Positions 40,937 through 50,763 of a stretch of DNA of 64,000 nucleotides are shown one piece after another (position 1 is the stretch's first letter; every line of letters starts with the position of its first letter). Source of the DNA: Yeguia hominis (GTDB lineage Bacteria > Bacillota > Clostridia > Oscillospirales > Acutalibacteraceae); assembly GCF_014384705.1 (NCBI RefSeq), contig NZ_JACRSN010000019.1, forward strand, positions 6,271 through 70,270, written 5' to 3'. The notes under the pieces are model-generated. The model searched no databases. It worked only from the letters and a program-made list of their open reading frames with translations, and was not told where the DNA came from. The position numbers were made by a program, and so were the translations under genes.

Positions 40937-41055
40937 TTTTGACCCTCCAAACAATTTTCAGTCTTCTGTTTTTTCGAAAAGAGCCCAGATTCCGCATCGA
41001 AAAAACAAAAAGCGGACATCATCCGGCCATACCGGACAGCGCCCGCAAAATTAGA

Positions 41056-41282
41056 TTAAAAAAAGCCATGTACGCAGAATGCCCGCATGCATGACGTCTT
41101 TTCAAACGATTTTTATCACGATAGCGCTCCACAAATTTGTGACAGCCTACAGCATTTTCTCCTGCAGTCCAGCGTACGGCTTCTTTCAGGCAAAAACCGC
41201 CGCTTCGGCGAAAAGGCCCTTCTGCGCAACGCCGGCCTGACGTTTTGCCTGCGCATACTCATCCGTTTCGCAACCTCTATCC
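41056..41282 (-). promoter_or_regulatory. lysine riboswitch with terminator
   Basis: On the minus strand the L-box landmarks occur in order: P1 GATAG (41281) pairing with CTATC (41120), AGAGGTTGCG, AGTA, GAAGGG, CGCCGAAG, GCTGG, CTGCAGGA, GGCTGTCAC and GTGGAGCGCTATC. A terminator follows: GTCATGCATGCGG with CTGCGTACATGGC (41065-41095) and seven T residues. An extended -10, TGG-TACAAT (41289-41294), predicts transcription from about 41282. Lysine binding should terminate transcription before the NhaC gene. Confidence 0.93.
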
Positions 41283-41603
41283 AATTTTATTGTACCAGAT
41301 TACAGCCATTCTCGTACAAACAGGACGTGCAAATCGACTGCAATGAAATAAAATCTAATACCATAAATAAAGTAACACATGCCGTCGGATGTGTCAAGAA
41401 AAATTTACAATTTATTTGCAAAAAGGCAAATTTCCAAATTTTTGCGCAAAGGTTCGATCCATTTTGGGAAATCCTAAAAAAGGCTGCTCCGGCCAATAAA
41501 CGTGCACAGCATTTCTCTTTTTCAGGGTATGGGATTGCTTTGCAATCAGCAAAAAGCGCTGCTGCATCCGGAGACAGTCCAAACCGAAAAAGGAGGCTTA
41601 ATC

Positions 41604-41795
41604 ATGAAGGAGCATCTGTCCGAAAAACCAGCTCGTCCGTACGACGCGGAAGATGAAGAAGAACTGTTTGACAACCTGTTTTCTGTTGCTTCCAGCACGG
41701 AATGCACCGGGCTCATTCCAGGTACTGCGGATTCCGACGCGAAAGTTGACGCGTACAGCGAAATCTATGATATTCCGCTCAGCAAAGATTCGTAA
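41604..41795 (+). CDS. small acidic conserved protein, 63 aa
   Basis: ATG at 41604 behind GGAGGCTTAATC. The protein is very acidic (YDAEDEEELFDNLFSVASST), followed by ECTGLIPGT and ending YSEIYDIPLSKDS. The words CTGLIP and EIYDIP recur in small proteins of Ruminococcaceae as far as I recall, without known function. It points away from the riboswitch gene and is closed by a terminator. Confidence 0.65.
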   Translation: MKEHLSEKPARPYDAEDEEELFDNLFSVASSTECTGLIPGTADSDAKVDAYSEIYDIPLSKDS

Positions 41796-41845
41796 ACTGG
41801 TTTTCACCTCATGTTTTCCGCTGCCCCTTTTCTCCTGATTCCGGT

Positions 41846-41888
41846 AAAAAATCTCCAGCCGCAGCAAAACTGCGAGCTGGAGATTTTT
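41846..41888. terminator. bidirectional terminator
   Basis: AAAAATCTCCAGC with GCTGGAGATTTTT, plus CGCAG/CTGCG inside, between the small acidic gene and the cupin gene, which converge here. Confidence 0.88.
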
Positions 41889-41944
41889 GCATTTGTCCTT
41901 TTGCAGGAACGAAAGCCACTTGGAACCCCAAGCAACTTCAATTT

Positions 41945-42445
41945 TTAGAACGTTACGCGAACCTGATCTTCTTCCGCAAACCGGATAACTTCGCAGTCGT
42001 TTCCGTATGTACGCTCCGGAAGCAGAATCAAAACGTGTACCACGTCTTCTTTGCAGGCAATCTGCGTTCCGTGCAGGACACCCGGATTGAGCGCCACCAT
42101 GGTGCCCTTCGGCACATAAAATGCGCGCAATTTTTCAGAAGTCACCGGGCCGTTTGCTTTGCCGACATGAATGATGCAGTCTCCATCCAGCGGAAGAATG
42201 CCTTCGGAAGTATAGCCGTGATATTCCGTAAACTGGATCACGTCGCCGTCTGCTTTGGAAATTTTGTTGACAGACGCGCAGGCGCAATTGCCGTTTCCAA
42301 GCTGCATCCGAACCAGATCCGGATAAAACCCGCCGTCGGTCGACTCCCAAGGCTCCGTCGTGTCAGAAATGTCCAGCATATTCTGGAATGTCCCGTATTT
42401 CCGGAATGCCTCTTTGGAAAGTAGCTCTGCATGAATGGTTTTCAT
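41945..42445 (-). CDS. cupin-fold protein, DUF4867/AllA-like
   Basis: A 166-residue protein starting MKTIHAELLSKEAFRKYGTF. Its middle is cupin-like: FTEYHGYTSEGILPLDGDCI, then FYVPKGTMVALNPGVLHG with possible metal or substrate residues. The layout resembles ureidoglycolate lyase-type cupins and the DUF4867 family. The reaction is not known. GGGAGGACT precedes the ATG. It is 33 bases downstream of the ParC-like gene, perhaps on the same transcript. Confidence 0.6.
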   Translation of the reverse strand: MKTIHAELLSKEAFRKYGTFQNMLDISDTTEPWESTDGGFYPDLVRMQLGNGNCACASVNKISKADGDVIQFTEYHGYTSEGILPLDGDCIIHVGKANGPVTSEKLRAFYVPKGTMVALNPGVLHGTQIACKEDVVHVLILLPERTYGNDCEVIRFAEEDQVRVTF

Positions 42446-42478
42446 TTTTAGTCCTCCCTTATGATTTTTCTCCGGATT

Positions 42479-44713
42479 TTAAGAAAGCCGGAGTTGTTCC
42501 CCCTCAACATCTTCCGCGGCAAGCAGCGCGCCTGCTGCTGGGATTTTTTTCCGATACCGGCTCGGGTTATGGAAATCGCCCTCATGATACGGCGTAACAG
42601 AAGCCAGACGGTGTCCGCGCTTGAGCATCATCACCGCTACGCCCTGCGTCGAGCGCGTCGACTTCGCAGAAATGGCGCCGGTATGCATCAGCAGAATCCG
42701 TCCGTGTGAGGACTGACACACACACTCCAGGTCTTCTGCAAGATACAAAATACTGCAAAGCGGCGCTTTATCGCTGTAAGCGCCGATGAGCTTCTTCCGG
42801 TTTGTTTTCGTCTGGTAAGCCGAAAGCTCTACCTTGGCAGCCTTTCCGTTTTCAAATGAAAACAGCATATATCCGGTATAATCCGTCGTAACCACCATGT
42901 AAATGGCGCTTTCGCCCGGATCCATTCCGAGCTTTGCCGGAATATATTCGCCGAGGACACTTGCCTTAGAATCGGCAAAATCGGCGCCCTTCGCCTTATA
43001 GACCTGGCACTGATCCGTAAAGAAGAGCAGATCCGAGTTGTTGCCGGCCTCCAAATGCTGGACTACCGCATCGCCATCTTTGAGTTTCTGTTCCCCGCTC
43101 ATGCGCAGAGACTGCGGCGTAATTTTCTTAAAGTATCCGTCTTTTGTGAAGAAATAGTTGACCGGATAATCCGGAATTTCCTCTTCCGGCGCTTCTGCGG
43201 CAAGATCTTCCGCATAAAGGATGGCCGTCTTTCGCGGCTGTGCATACTTTTTGATGACATTTTGCAGCTCCGCAATGATGATCCCTTTGATTTTCGCTTT
43301 GCTCGCAAGTGTCGCTTCCAGCGCAGCAATATCCGATTTCAGCTGCTCCGTTTCTGCAGTACGTTTTAATATATATTCTCGGTTCAGATGGCGCAGTTTA
43401 ATTTCCGCCACATATTCTGCCTGGACCTCATCGATTCCAAATCCGATCATCAGATTCGGAACCACTTCGCTCTCTTCCGCAGTTCCGCGGACAATGGCGA
43501 CCGCTTTGTCGATGTCCAGCAAGATGGCCTGCAAGCCGAGAAGCAAATGCAGCTTTTCTTTCTTTTTCTGCAAATCATAATAGGTGCGGCGGCGGACACA
43601 TTCAATCCGAAACGCCGTCCACTCTTCTATAAGTTCTTTTACGCCCAGCACGCGCGGAACACCGGCAATCAGGACATTGAAATTGCAGGAGAACGTGTCC
43701 TCAAGCGGCGTCATCTTAAACAGGCGTTGGATCAGTTTTTCCGGATCCACGCCGCGCTTGAGGTCAATGGTAATTTTCAGTCCGGAAAGCCCCGTTTCGT
43801 CGCGGATATCGGCAACTTCACGCAGTTTCCCCTGTTTGACAAGATCAACCACCTTTTCGACGATCGCTTCTGCTGTCGTTGTCGGCGGAATTTCTGTAAT
43901 ATCGATGCAGTTTGCCGATTTATCATAGGTGTATTGGGAACGAATCCGGATTCCGCCGCGCCCGGTTCGATAGATTTCCTCCATACCTTTTGGATCGAGG
44001 ATGACCGCACCGCCGCCGGGGAAATCCGGTGCAGGCAAGGTGGACGCCACCACATGCTCCGGATCCCGCATCAACGCAATGGTCGTCTCGCAGACTTCCT
44101 GCAAATTAAAGGGACAAATCGAGCTTGCCATGCCAACTGCAATGCCCGTATTGGCATTGACAAGCACCGAGGGAAACGTCGCGGGCAATAGCAGCGGCTC
44201 TTTCATGGAATTGTCGTAGTTGTCGACAAAATCGACGGTATCTTTATCGATGTCCCGGAAAAGCTCTTCGGCGATGCGATCCAGGCGCGCCTCCGTGTAT
44301 CGGGACGCAGCCCAGGCCATATCCCGGGAATAAAACTTTCCGAAGTTACCTTTTGAATCGACATATGGGTGCAACAGCGCTTCATACCCGCGGCTAAGCC
44401 GCACCATCGTATCATAAATGGCGGCGTCGCCGTGCGGATTAAGCTTCATGGTTTGTCCGACAATATTGGCGCTTTTGGTTCGTGCCGAATTTAAAAGCCC
44501 CATTTTATACATAGTGTAAAGCAGTTTCCGGTGTGAAGGCTTAAAACCGTCAATCTCCGGAATTGCACGGCTCATAATCACACTCATTGCGTAGGGCATA
44601 TAGTTCTGTTCCAGCGTATCGGTAATTCGCTGTTCGACAATTTCCCCGGCGCCGCGAATCACACCGTGTGCCTGTAAAGCAGGCTGACCGGTCGTTTTTT
44701 TCTTTTTTGCCAT
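42479..44713 (-). CDS. parC: type IIA topoisomerase subunit A, ParC-like
   Basis: ATG at 44713 (or TTG 44719) gives 744 residues. The breakage-rejoining domain shows MPYAMSVIMSRAIPEIDGFK, KPSHRKLLYTMY, SANIVGQTMKLNPHGDAAIY and the active Tyr in AASRYTEARL. The C-terminal region is shorter than in GyrA, and I see no GyrA box (QRRGGKG-like), favouring topoisomerase IV. The ATPase partner gene lies immediately upstream. Both are divergent from typical GyrA/GyrB and ParC/ParE, as in many Clostridia. The ribosome site is poorly spaced (see hairpin 44725-44749). Confidence 0.88.
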   Translation of the reverse strand: MAKKKKTTGQPALQAHGVIRGAGEIVEQRITDTLEQNYMPYAMSVIMSRAIPEIDGFKPSHRKLLYTMYKMGLLNSARTKSANIVGQTMKLNPHGDAAIYDTMVRLSRGYEALLHPYVDSKGNFGKFYSRDMAWAASRYTEARLDRIAEELFRDIDKDTVDFVDNYDNSMKEPLLLPATFPSVLVNANTGIAVGMASSICPFNLQEVCETTIALMRDPEHVVASTLPAPDFPGGGAVILDPKGMEEIYRTGRGGIRIRSQYTYDKSANCIDITEIPPTTTAEAIVEKVVDLVKQGKLREVADIRDETGLSGLKITIDLKRGVDPEKLIQRLFKMTPLEDTFSCNFNVLIAGVPRVLGVKELIEEWTAFRIECVRRRTYYDLQKKKEKLHLLLGLQAILLDIDKAVAIVRGTAEESEVVPNLMIGFGIDEVQAEYVAEIKLRHLNREYILKRTAETEQLKSDIAALEATLASKAKIKGIIIAELQNVIKKYAQPRKTAILYAEDLAAEAPEEEIPDYPVNYFFTKDGYFKKITPQSLRMSGEQKLKDGDAVVQHLEAGNNSDLLFFTDQCQVYKAKGADFADSKASVLGEYIPAKLGMDPGESAIYMVVTTDYTGYMLFSFENGKAAKVELSAYQTKTNRKKLIGAYSDKAPLCSILYLAEDLECVCQSSHGRILLMHTGAISAKSTRSTQGVAVMMLKRGHRLASVTPYHEGDFHNPSRYRKKIPAAGALLAAEDVEGEQLRLS

Positions 44714-44724
44714 TTTCAAAATGC

Positions 44725-44749
44725 GTACAGTCCAATTGCCAGACTGTAC
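44725..44749 (-). promoter_or_regulatory. hairpin between ribosome site and parC-like start
   Basis: GTACAGTC pairs perfectly with GACTGTAC around a nine-base loop. Upstream is GGAGGAGGACAGG, too far (about 40 bases) from ATG unless the hairpin folds the intervening bases away. It may thus control or permit translation of the second topoisomerase subunit. Confidence 0.45.
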
Positions 44750-44787
44750 ACCTGTCCTCCTCCCTCAATTTTCCTACGGATTAGAGG

Positions 44788-46770
44788 CTAAAAGACATCT
44801 GCGGTGTCGAGATAAAGATGTCCGTTTTCCGCAATGTGTTCTTTTCGACCGGAAAGATTATCGCCAAGCAAGAGATCAAACAGCGCAGAGGTCCGCTCTG
44901 CGTCGGCTGGAAGCACCTGAATCAGCCGTCTGGTCTCCGGGTTCATCGTTGTCAGGCTGAGCATATCCGGTTCGTTTTCGCCGAGTCCTTTCGAACGCTG
45001 TACCGTAAATTTCTGATTGCCAATTTCGCGGATAAAGGCATCTTTTTCTGCCTCCGTATAGGCAAAATACGTTTCGTCCTTTGTGGTCAGCTCGTAAAGC
45101 GGTGATTCCGCAATAAAGACCTTGCCTTCTGTAATCAAATCCGGCGTCAGACGGTAAAGCATGGTCAAAAGCAGCGCGCGGATCTGAAACCCGTCGACGT
45201 CCGCATCCGTGCAGAGAATCACCTTGCTCCAGCGCAATGCATTCATATCAAAGGAAGAGACGTTCTTATTGGCCTTCGAGCGAACCTTTACCCCGCATCC
45301 CAAAACTTTGATCAGATCCGTAATGATTTCGCTCTTGAAAATTTTATCGTAGTCTGCTTTCAGGCAATTGAGGATTTTTCCGCGAATCGGCATAATCGCC
45401 TGGAAATCCGCATCGCGCGCCTGTTTGCACGCACCTAGCGCAGAATCGCCCTCCACGATGAAGATCTCGCGTTCGCTGACGTCCCGGCTGCGGCAATCGA
45501 CAAATTTGGCGACCCGGCTTGTGATGTCCATATTGCTTGTGAGTTTCTTTTTGATATTCAGGCGCGTACGCTCCGCATCCTCACGGCTGCGCTTATTGAT
45601 GAGCACCTGTCCGGCGATTTTATCGGCATCGAGCGGGTTCTCAATGAAATAGACCTCCAGATTATGCCGAAGCATTTCCGCCATTGCATCCTGGATTCCC
45701 TTATTTGTAATTGCTTTTTTGGTCTGGTTTTCGTAAGATGTCCGGTTGGAAAACGAAGAAATTACAATAATCAGGCAATCCTCCACGTCGGCAAACGTGA
45801 TTTTGGATTCATTTTTATTGTATTTCCCGTTCTGTTTTAAATACGCATCGATCTGATAGACAAACGCATTCCGCACAGCCTTGTCCGGCGCGCCGCCGTG
45901 CTCAAGCCAGCTGGAATTGTGGTAGTACTCCGCCGCATGCGTCCGGTTCGAAAATGCAACCGCCACGTTGATTTTGGTCTTATATTCCGGCTTGTCCGCA
46001 CGGTCGCGCACTTTCTTTTCGCTTTGCCAAAACTGAACCGGCGTCAGCGGATCCGCACCGGCAAGCTCTGCGGCATGATCCGCAATTCCGTTCTGATAGC
46101 AGAACTCGGTTGTCTCAAATTTTCCGTTCACTTCGTTACGGAAGAGAAACGTGATCCCCTCATTGACAACTGCCTGCCGTTTGATCGTATCCAGATAGTA
46201 TTCCGCCGGCACCGCAATGTCCGTAAATACCTCGAGATCCGGTTTCCAGTGAATCCGGGTTCCTGTATCCTTTTTGGAATATGGCTCCTGAGAAAGCCCG
46301 CCGACATTCTCGCCATGTTCAAAATGCAGTGTATAATGTGTGCCGTTCGAACGGATATCGACATCCATATAAGCCGACGCATACTGCGTTGCACAAAGGC
46401 CGAGTCCATTCAGGCCCAAAGAATACTCGTAGCTGCCGTCCGACTCGTTGTTGTATTTTCCACCCGCATACATTTCACAGAATACAAGTTCCCAGTTGTT
46501 CCGCTGTTCACGCGGGTTATAATCGACCGGAATTCCCCGGCCGAAATCCTCAACCTCAACCGAATGATCGGCATAGCGCGTGACAATAATTTTTCGGCCA
46601 TACCCCTCTCGCGCCTCGTCGATGGAGTTTGAGAGAATTTCAAAAATCGAGTGCTCGCACCCTTCGATTCCGTCAGAGCCGAAAATAACCGCCGGCCGAA
46701 GCCGAACGCGGTCAGCGCCCTTCAGCATCGAGATGCTTTCATTCCCATAAGTTGCCGCCTTTTTGGGCAT
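44788..46770 (-). CDS. parE: type IIA topoisomerase subunit B, ParE-like
   Basis: A 660-residue ATPase subunit. The GHKL ATPase site shows EILSNSIDEAREGYG, VEDFGRGIPVDYN and YEYSLGLNGLGLCATQY. The toprim domain has IFIVEGDSALGACKQARD and CTDADVDGFQI, and PIRGKILNCLKA follows the toprim acid. RLRPAVIFGSDGIEGCEHSI replaces the usual VRKRPGMYIGS region, so it is a divergent member. It works with the downstream A subunit to decatenate or relax DNA. Confidence 0.9.
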   Translation of the reverse strand: MPKKAATYGNESISMLKGADRVRLRPAVIFGSDGIEGCEHSIFEILSNSIDEAREGYGRKIIVTRYADHSVEVEDFGRGIPVDYNPREQRNNWELVFCEMYAGGKYNNESDGSYEYSLGLNGLGLCATQYASAYMDVDIRSNGTHYTLHFEHGENVGGLSQEPYSKKDTGTRIHWKPDLEVFTDIAVPAEYYLDTIKRQAVVNEGITFLFRNEVNGKFETTEFCYQNGIADHAAELAGADPLTPVQFWQSEKKVRDRADKPEYKTKINVAVAFSNRTHAAEYYHNSSWLEHGGAPDKAVRNAFVYQIDAYLKQNGKYNKNESKITFADVEDCLIIVISSFSNRTSYENQTKKAITNKGIQDAMAEMLRHNLEVYFIENPLDADKIAGQVLINKRSREDAERTRLNIKKKLTSNMDITSRVAKFVDCRSRDVSEREIFIVEGDSALGACKQARDADFQAIMPIRGKILNCLKADYDKIFKSEIITDLIKVLGCGVKVRSKANKNVSSFDMNALRWSKVILCTDADVDGFQIRALLLTMLYRLTPDLITEGKVFIAESPLYELTTKDETYFAYTEAEKDAFIREIGNQKFTVQRSKGLGENEPDMLSLTTMNPETRRLIQVLPADAERTSALFDLLLGDNLSGRKEHIAENGHLYLDTADVF

Positions 46771-46841
46771 GCCATCTCCTCCATTGCAAAGGAAATGGGG
46801 AATGTGCCCACATTCCCCGTTTCACGATTTCTTCATTTTCC

Positions 46842-48737
46842 TCATTCCGTGCCTTCCGGCAAGGAAGAATCCGCCGCAGCGTCCGTCTGTGCAGCCATCA
46901 TCTTGCTAAATTCCTCATCGCTCATTTTTTCGTTGAGGAACAGATATTTGGCAACCTCGTGCAGTTTGTCAAGATGGGTCTTGAGAATATTTTCCGCACT
47001 CGCATACGCATGCGCCATGATATTCCGGATTTCCGTATCAATCTCCGCAGCCGTTACTTCCGAATAATCGCGAACATGTCCCATATCCCGTCCGAGGAAC
47101 GGTGCATCGTCGCTGATGCCGTATTTAACCGGACCGAGATTATCGCTCATGCCGTATTTCGTCACCATCGAACGCACGGTTTTGGTCGCGCGCTCAATAT
47201 CATTGGACGCACCGGTCGAAACATCATCGAGCACAAGCGCCTCCGCAACACGGCCGCCAAGCATGACGTTGAGGCCTTCCAGCATTTCCTTTTTGGAGCG
47301 ATAAGAGCGATCCTCTGAAGGAATCTGCATGGTATATCCGCCGGCCATTCCGCGCGGAATAATGGAAATCTGATGCACAGGATCCTGATACTTCGAATAA
47401 TACGTGACTACCGCATGACCTGCTTCATGATAAGCGGTCAGCGTTTTCTCACGTTCCGTGATGACACGGCTCTTTTTCTCGGTGCCGACAACAACCTTGA
47501 TGGTCGCTTCCTCAATTTCCGCCATTGTCACGGCCTTGAGGTTTTTCCGGGCTGCAAGAAGCGCTGCTTCGTTCAGCAGGTTTTCCAAATCTGCGCCGGT
47601 AAATCCGGCCGTCGATTTCGCGATGGTCGCCAATACCACGTCCGGAGCCAGGGGCTTCCCTCTGGCATGCACTTTCAGAATCTCTTCGCGGCCCTTAATA
47701 TCGGGATAGCCGACTGTAACCTGCCGGTCAAAACGACCCGGACGCATCAGCGCAGGATCCAGGATATCCGGACGGTTTGTCGCCGCAATCATGATGACGC
47801 CTTCGTTTGCGCCGAAGCCGTCCATTTCTACCAGCAGCTGGTTTAGGGTCTGTTCGCGCTCATCATGCCCGCCGCCGAGACCGGCGCCGCGCTGACGTCC
47901 AACTGCGTCAATTTCATCGATAAAGATAATGCAGGGGGAATTCTTTTTCGCCTGGTCAAACAGGTCCCGGACACGGGACGCACCAACACCGACGAACATC
48001 TCCACAAAGTCCGAACCGGAAATGGAGAAAAATGGCACACCGGCCTCCCCGGCAACCGCACGGGCAAGCAGGGTTTTACCGGTACCCGGAGGTCCGACCA
48101 GCAGAACGCCTTTCGGGATTCTTGCGCCGAGTTCATTATATTTTTTCGGATTTTTTAGAAATTCCACAATTTCGCGGAGCTCTTCTTTTTCCTCGTCTGC
48201 ACCTGCAACATCGGCAAAGGTAGTCTTCCGCTTTTCATCGCTCATTTGCTTGACTTTGGCTTTCCCAAAGGTCATCTGCTTTCCGGGATCTCCCATGCTC
48301 GCATTCAGCCTGCGCCACATGAACCACCAGAAAACCGCGATAATAATAAAGAGCACCAGCGTCGGCAAAAGACTGAACAGCCAGGAAGTCTCCTGCGGCG
48401 GCTGGACATCCTCTTTCATCATCTGATCCGGATGCGCCGCATTGTAAGCCGCGATGTCATCGCCCACTGCATCATAAAACAGCGCGAGATTCGGGATTGT
48501 AAAGTTTACAACCGTTCCTTTTTCATCGTTGAGCTTGAGCACCAAAGCGCCTGAGCCGGTATCCAGTTTATATTCTGCAACCTTTTGGTCTGCAAAAAGC
48601 TGCTTAATATCTGAATAAAGATATCCCTGGACCTTGGATCTTGAGGATCCGAAAATAATCATCGAAATAATTAAAATTGCAATTGGGATTCCGAGGTAAA
48701 TCAGTAAATTTCGGATCGTCTTTTTATTGTTTTCCAA
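46842..48737 (-). CDS. ftsH: ATP-dependent zinc metalloprotease FtsH
   Basis: A 631-residue membrane protease. Transmembrane helices lie at about 9-29 and 119-140, with an extracellular domain between. The AAA module has Walker A GPPGTGKT (215-222), Walker B IIFIDE (270-275) and the second-region arginines in RPGRFDRQ. The zinc site is HEAGH (437-441), with its third ligand Asp in the later helical region. It degrades membrane and regulatory proteins. It follows hpt by 42 bases, the classic tilS-hpt-ftsH order. Confidence 0.97.
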   Translation of the reverse strand: MENNKKTIRNLLIYLGIPIAILIISMIIFGSSRSKVQGYLYSDIKQLFADQKVAEYKLDTGSGALVLKLNDEKGTVVNFTIPNLALFYDAVGDDIAAYNAAHPDQMMKEDVQPPQETSWLFSLLPTLVLFIIIAVFWWFMWRRLNASMGDPGKQMTFGKAKVKQMSDEKRKTTFADVAGADEEKEELREIVEFLKNPKKYNELGARIPKGVLLVGPPGTGKTLLARAVAGEAGVPFFSISGSDFVEMFVGVGASRVRDLFDQAKKNSPCIIFIDEIDAVGRQRGAGLGGGHDEREQTLNQLLVEMDGFGANEGVIMIAATNRPDILDPALMRPGRFDRQVTVGYPDIKGREEILKVHARGKPLAPDVVLATIAKSTAGFTGADLENLLNEAALLAARKNLKAVTMAEIEEATIKVVVGTEKKSRVITEREKTLTAYHEAGHAVVTYYSKYQDPVHQISIIPRGMAGGYTMQIPSEDRSYRSKKEMLEGLNVMLGGRVAEALVLDDVSTGASNDIERATKTVRSMVTKYGMSDNLGPVKYGISDDAPFLGRDMGHVRDYSEVTAAEIDTEIRNIMAHAYASAENILKTHLDKLHEVAKYLFLNEKMSDEEFSKMMAAQTDAAADSSLPEGTE

Positions 48738-48779
48738 AGGAAAATCCCCCCTTTACAGTTTGGTTCTATATTTTGAAAA

Positions 48780-49319
48780 TCAACCGCCATAGGCTTCCGG
48801 TTTCAACACCCCGATAAACGGAAGATTTCGATAAACTTCGTCAAAGTCCAGTCCATATCCCACGATGAACTCGTCTGGAACCTGCAGCCCGACATAGTCG
48901 GCCTTAATATCCGTTACCCGGCGTTCCGGTTTGTCAAAAAGCGTGCAAATTCGAATACTTCTCGGATTTCTTGCCTTGAGAATTCCGACAATATAGTCAA
49001 GCGTCATGCCGCTATCGAGAATATCTTCGACAATCAAAAGATCGTACCCCTCGATCGGCTTGTCAAGATCCTTTAAAATTCGGACGACACCCGATGTTTT
49101 GACACCGGAGCCGTAACTGGAAACGGACATAAAATCAATTCGCGCCGGAATGGTAACCGCCCGCATCAAATCCGCCATAAAGACGACGGAACCTTTTAAA
49201 ATACTGATCATCAGTAAATTCTTATCCCGGTAATCTTCACTGATCTGTTTTCCAAGACGCGCTACGACGTTCTGAAGGTCTTCCTGCGAATAGAGTACTT
49301 TACTGATCTGTTCAAGCAT
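48780..49319 (-). CDS. hpt: hypoxanthine phosphoribosyltransferase
   Basis: A 179-residue purine salvage enzyme converting hypoxanthine or guanine with PRPP to nucleotides. The PRPP loop is IVEDILDSGMTL, the flexible-loop region is FMSVSSYGSG, and the base-binding end is PDEFIVGYGLDFDEVYRNLP. It lies between tilS and ftsH. Confidence 0.97.
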   Translation of the reverse strand: MLEQISKVLYSQEDLQNVVARLGKQISEDYRDKNLLMISILKGSVVFMADLMRAVTIPARIDFMSVSSYGSGVKTSGVVRILKDLDKPIEGYDLLIVEDILDSGMTLDYIVGILKARNPRSIRICTLFDKPERRVTDIKADYVGLQVPDEFIVGYGLDFDEVYRNLPFIGVLKPEAYGG

Positions 49320-49371
49320 GCGTGTTTCTCCTTATTTCCGGCATCGAGGCAGCCCATCATGCTGCGTATTT

Positions 49372-50763
49372 TCAAAGCCTGTGCACTGTAATTTTCGCCG
49401 CAGAAACCGTTTTTTCTGTAATCCGAAACGGCTCGGAAACGCCAAAGCCTTCGATCCAGACAATTTCCCCCGCAGATTCCAAAATCAGCGCAGATTCCCG
49501 CTCGAAAGCGGAAAGCTTTGCCTCATTAAACAGTTTCCGGAGAGATTTTCGAATCCCACGTCCTGCCGGAGAAAAGGAATCGCCTTCCTGCCGGGTGCGC
49601 AATACAATATCTTGCGTTATTGTATCACAATCGAACGCATCGGATAATAACAAATTATGAAATTTATGTTGCTTTTTCTCGGTTTCCAAAAGCGAAGTGC
49701 ATAACATATCTATTATGACGATTCTTCCATCACCTGTCAAGGTCTGCGGCCACACAAATGGAATTTTGAGGGAAAATTTTTCTCTTTTAGAAGGAAAGAA
49801 GCACAACATCTGGTGCGCAACTCGACAGGAAATCCCGCCGGGTAGCGAGACTTCCCCAATGCCTTTCCGGACACACGACGCACAGGCCCGCAGGTGCAGT
49901 TCTGTCATCCTACCAGCTCCATGCTTTTCGGCAGCCGCTCGAACTGCCCGCAGCAGCAGTGCGTCCGGCAGGCTCTGCAGCGGTGCGATCCGATACCCGC
50001 CGGATGTCTCCGCCGACGCCAGTGCAGTCTGTGCCAATTCACAAAGACAGGCTTCATCTTCTGCAAAGCTCCGCATGGCGCGTGCTGCAGCCTGTTCCCA
50101 AGCCGGATTCATGCTTTTGAGTACCGGGGTAATCTGGCTGCGGATCCGGTTGCGCGTATAAATTGGCTCTGCATTTGTCGAATCTGTCACATATGCAAGC
50201 TGATGATAGGCACAATAGGCCTCCACCTCTTCGCGGGTCAAGCAAAGAAGCGGCCGGATAATCTTTCCGCGCACCGCCGGAATACCGCTCATGCCGCGTC
50301 CGCCGGCGCCGCTGGTTACATGCAGCAGCAGGGTTTCACAGGAATCCGAGAGCGTATGCGCAGTTGCAATGCGATCAGCATCTCCTGCAGCAAGCGCATG
50401 AAAAAAGCGGTACCGAACTTCCCGTCCGCAGGCTTCTTCCCCCAGTCCGGACGATTGTGCAAGCGTTCGGACATCCACATGCGTACACTGAAATTCGATT
50501 TTGTGGGCATCGCACCAGTTTTTTACAAACTGCTCGTCACGATCTGCCTCTTCTCCGCGCAGGCCGTGGTTGACATGCGCGACAAGAAGCCGTTTGGGAT
50601 CGGAAAGCCGGTGAAATAAAAAATGAAGCAACGCCATGGAATCCGCGCCGCCCGAAACGCCGGCAACAATTCGGCCTTCCGGCAAAAGCATCTGCTTTTC
50701 CTGCAAAAGCTGCTCCACTTTTTCTGTGATTTTTTGCAACTGGGACGCGTTTCGATCAAGCAT
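49372..50763 (-). CDS. tilS: tRNA(Ile)-lysidine synthase
   Basis: A 463-residue enzyme that attaches lysine to C34 of tRNA-Ile(CAU) so that it reads AUA. The PP-loop is SGGADS (37-42); HVNHGLRGEEADRDEQFV, GHxxxD-type HTLSDSCETLL and RPLLCLTREEVEAYC follow. A C-terminal substrate domain ends in FRITEKTVSAAKITVH. It overlaps the dnaB stop by eight bases, continuing the operon. Confidence 0.95.
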   Translation of the reverse strand: MLDRNASQLQKITEKVEQLLQEKQMLLPEGRIVAGVSGGADSMALLHFLFHRLSDPKRLLVAHVNHGLRGEEADRDEQFVKNWCDAHKIEFQCTHVDVRTLAQSSGLGEEACGREVRYRFFHALAAGDADRIATAHTLSDSCETLLLHVTSGAGGRGMSGIPAVRGKIIRPLLCLTREEVEAYCAYHQLAYVTDSTNAEPIYTRNRIRSQITPVLKSMNPAWEQAAARAMRSFAEDEACLCELAQTALASAETSGGYRIAPLQSLPDALLLRAVRAAAEKHGAGRMTELHLRACASCVRKGIGEVSLPGGISCRVAHQMLCFFPSKREKFSLKIPFVWPQTLTGDGRIVIIDMLCTSLLETEKKQHKFHNLLLSDAFDCDTITQDIVLRTRQEGDSFSPAGRGIRKSLRKLFNEAKLSAFERESALILESAGEIVWIEGFGVSEPFRITEKTVSAAKITVHRL

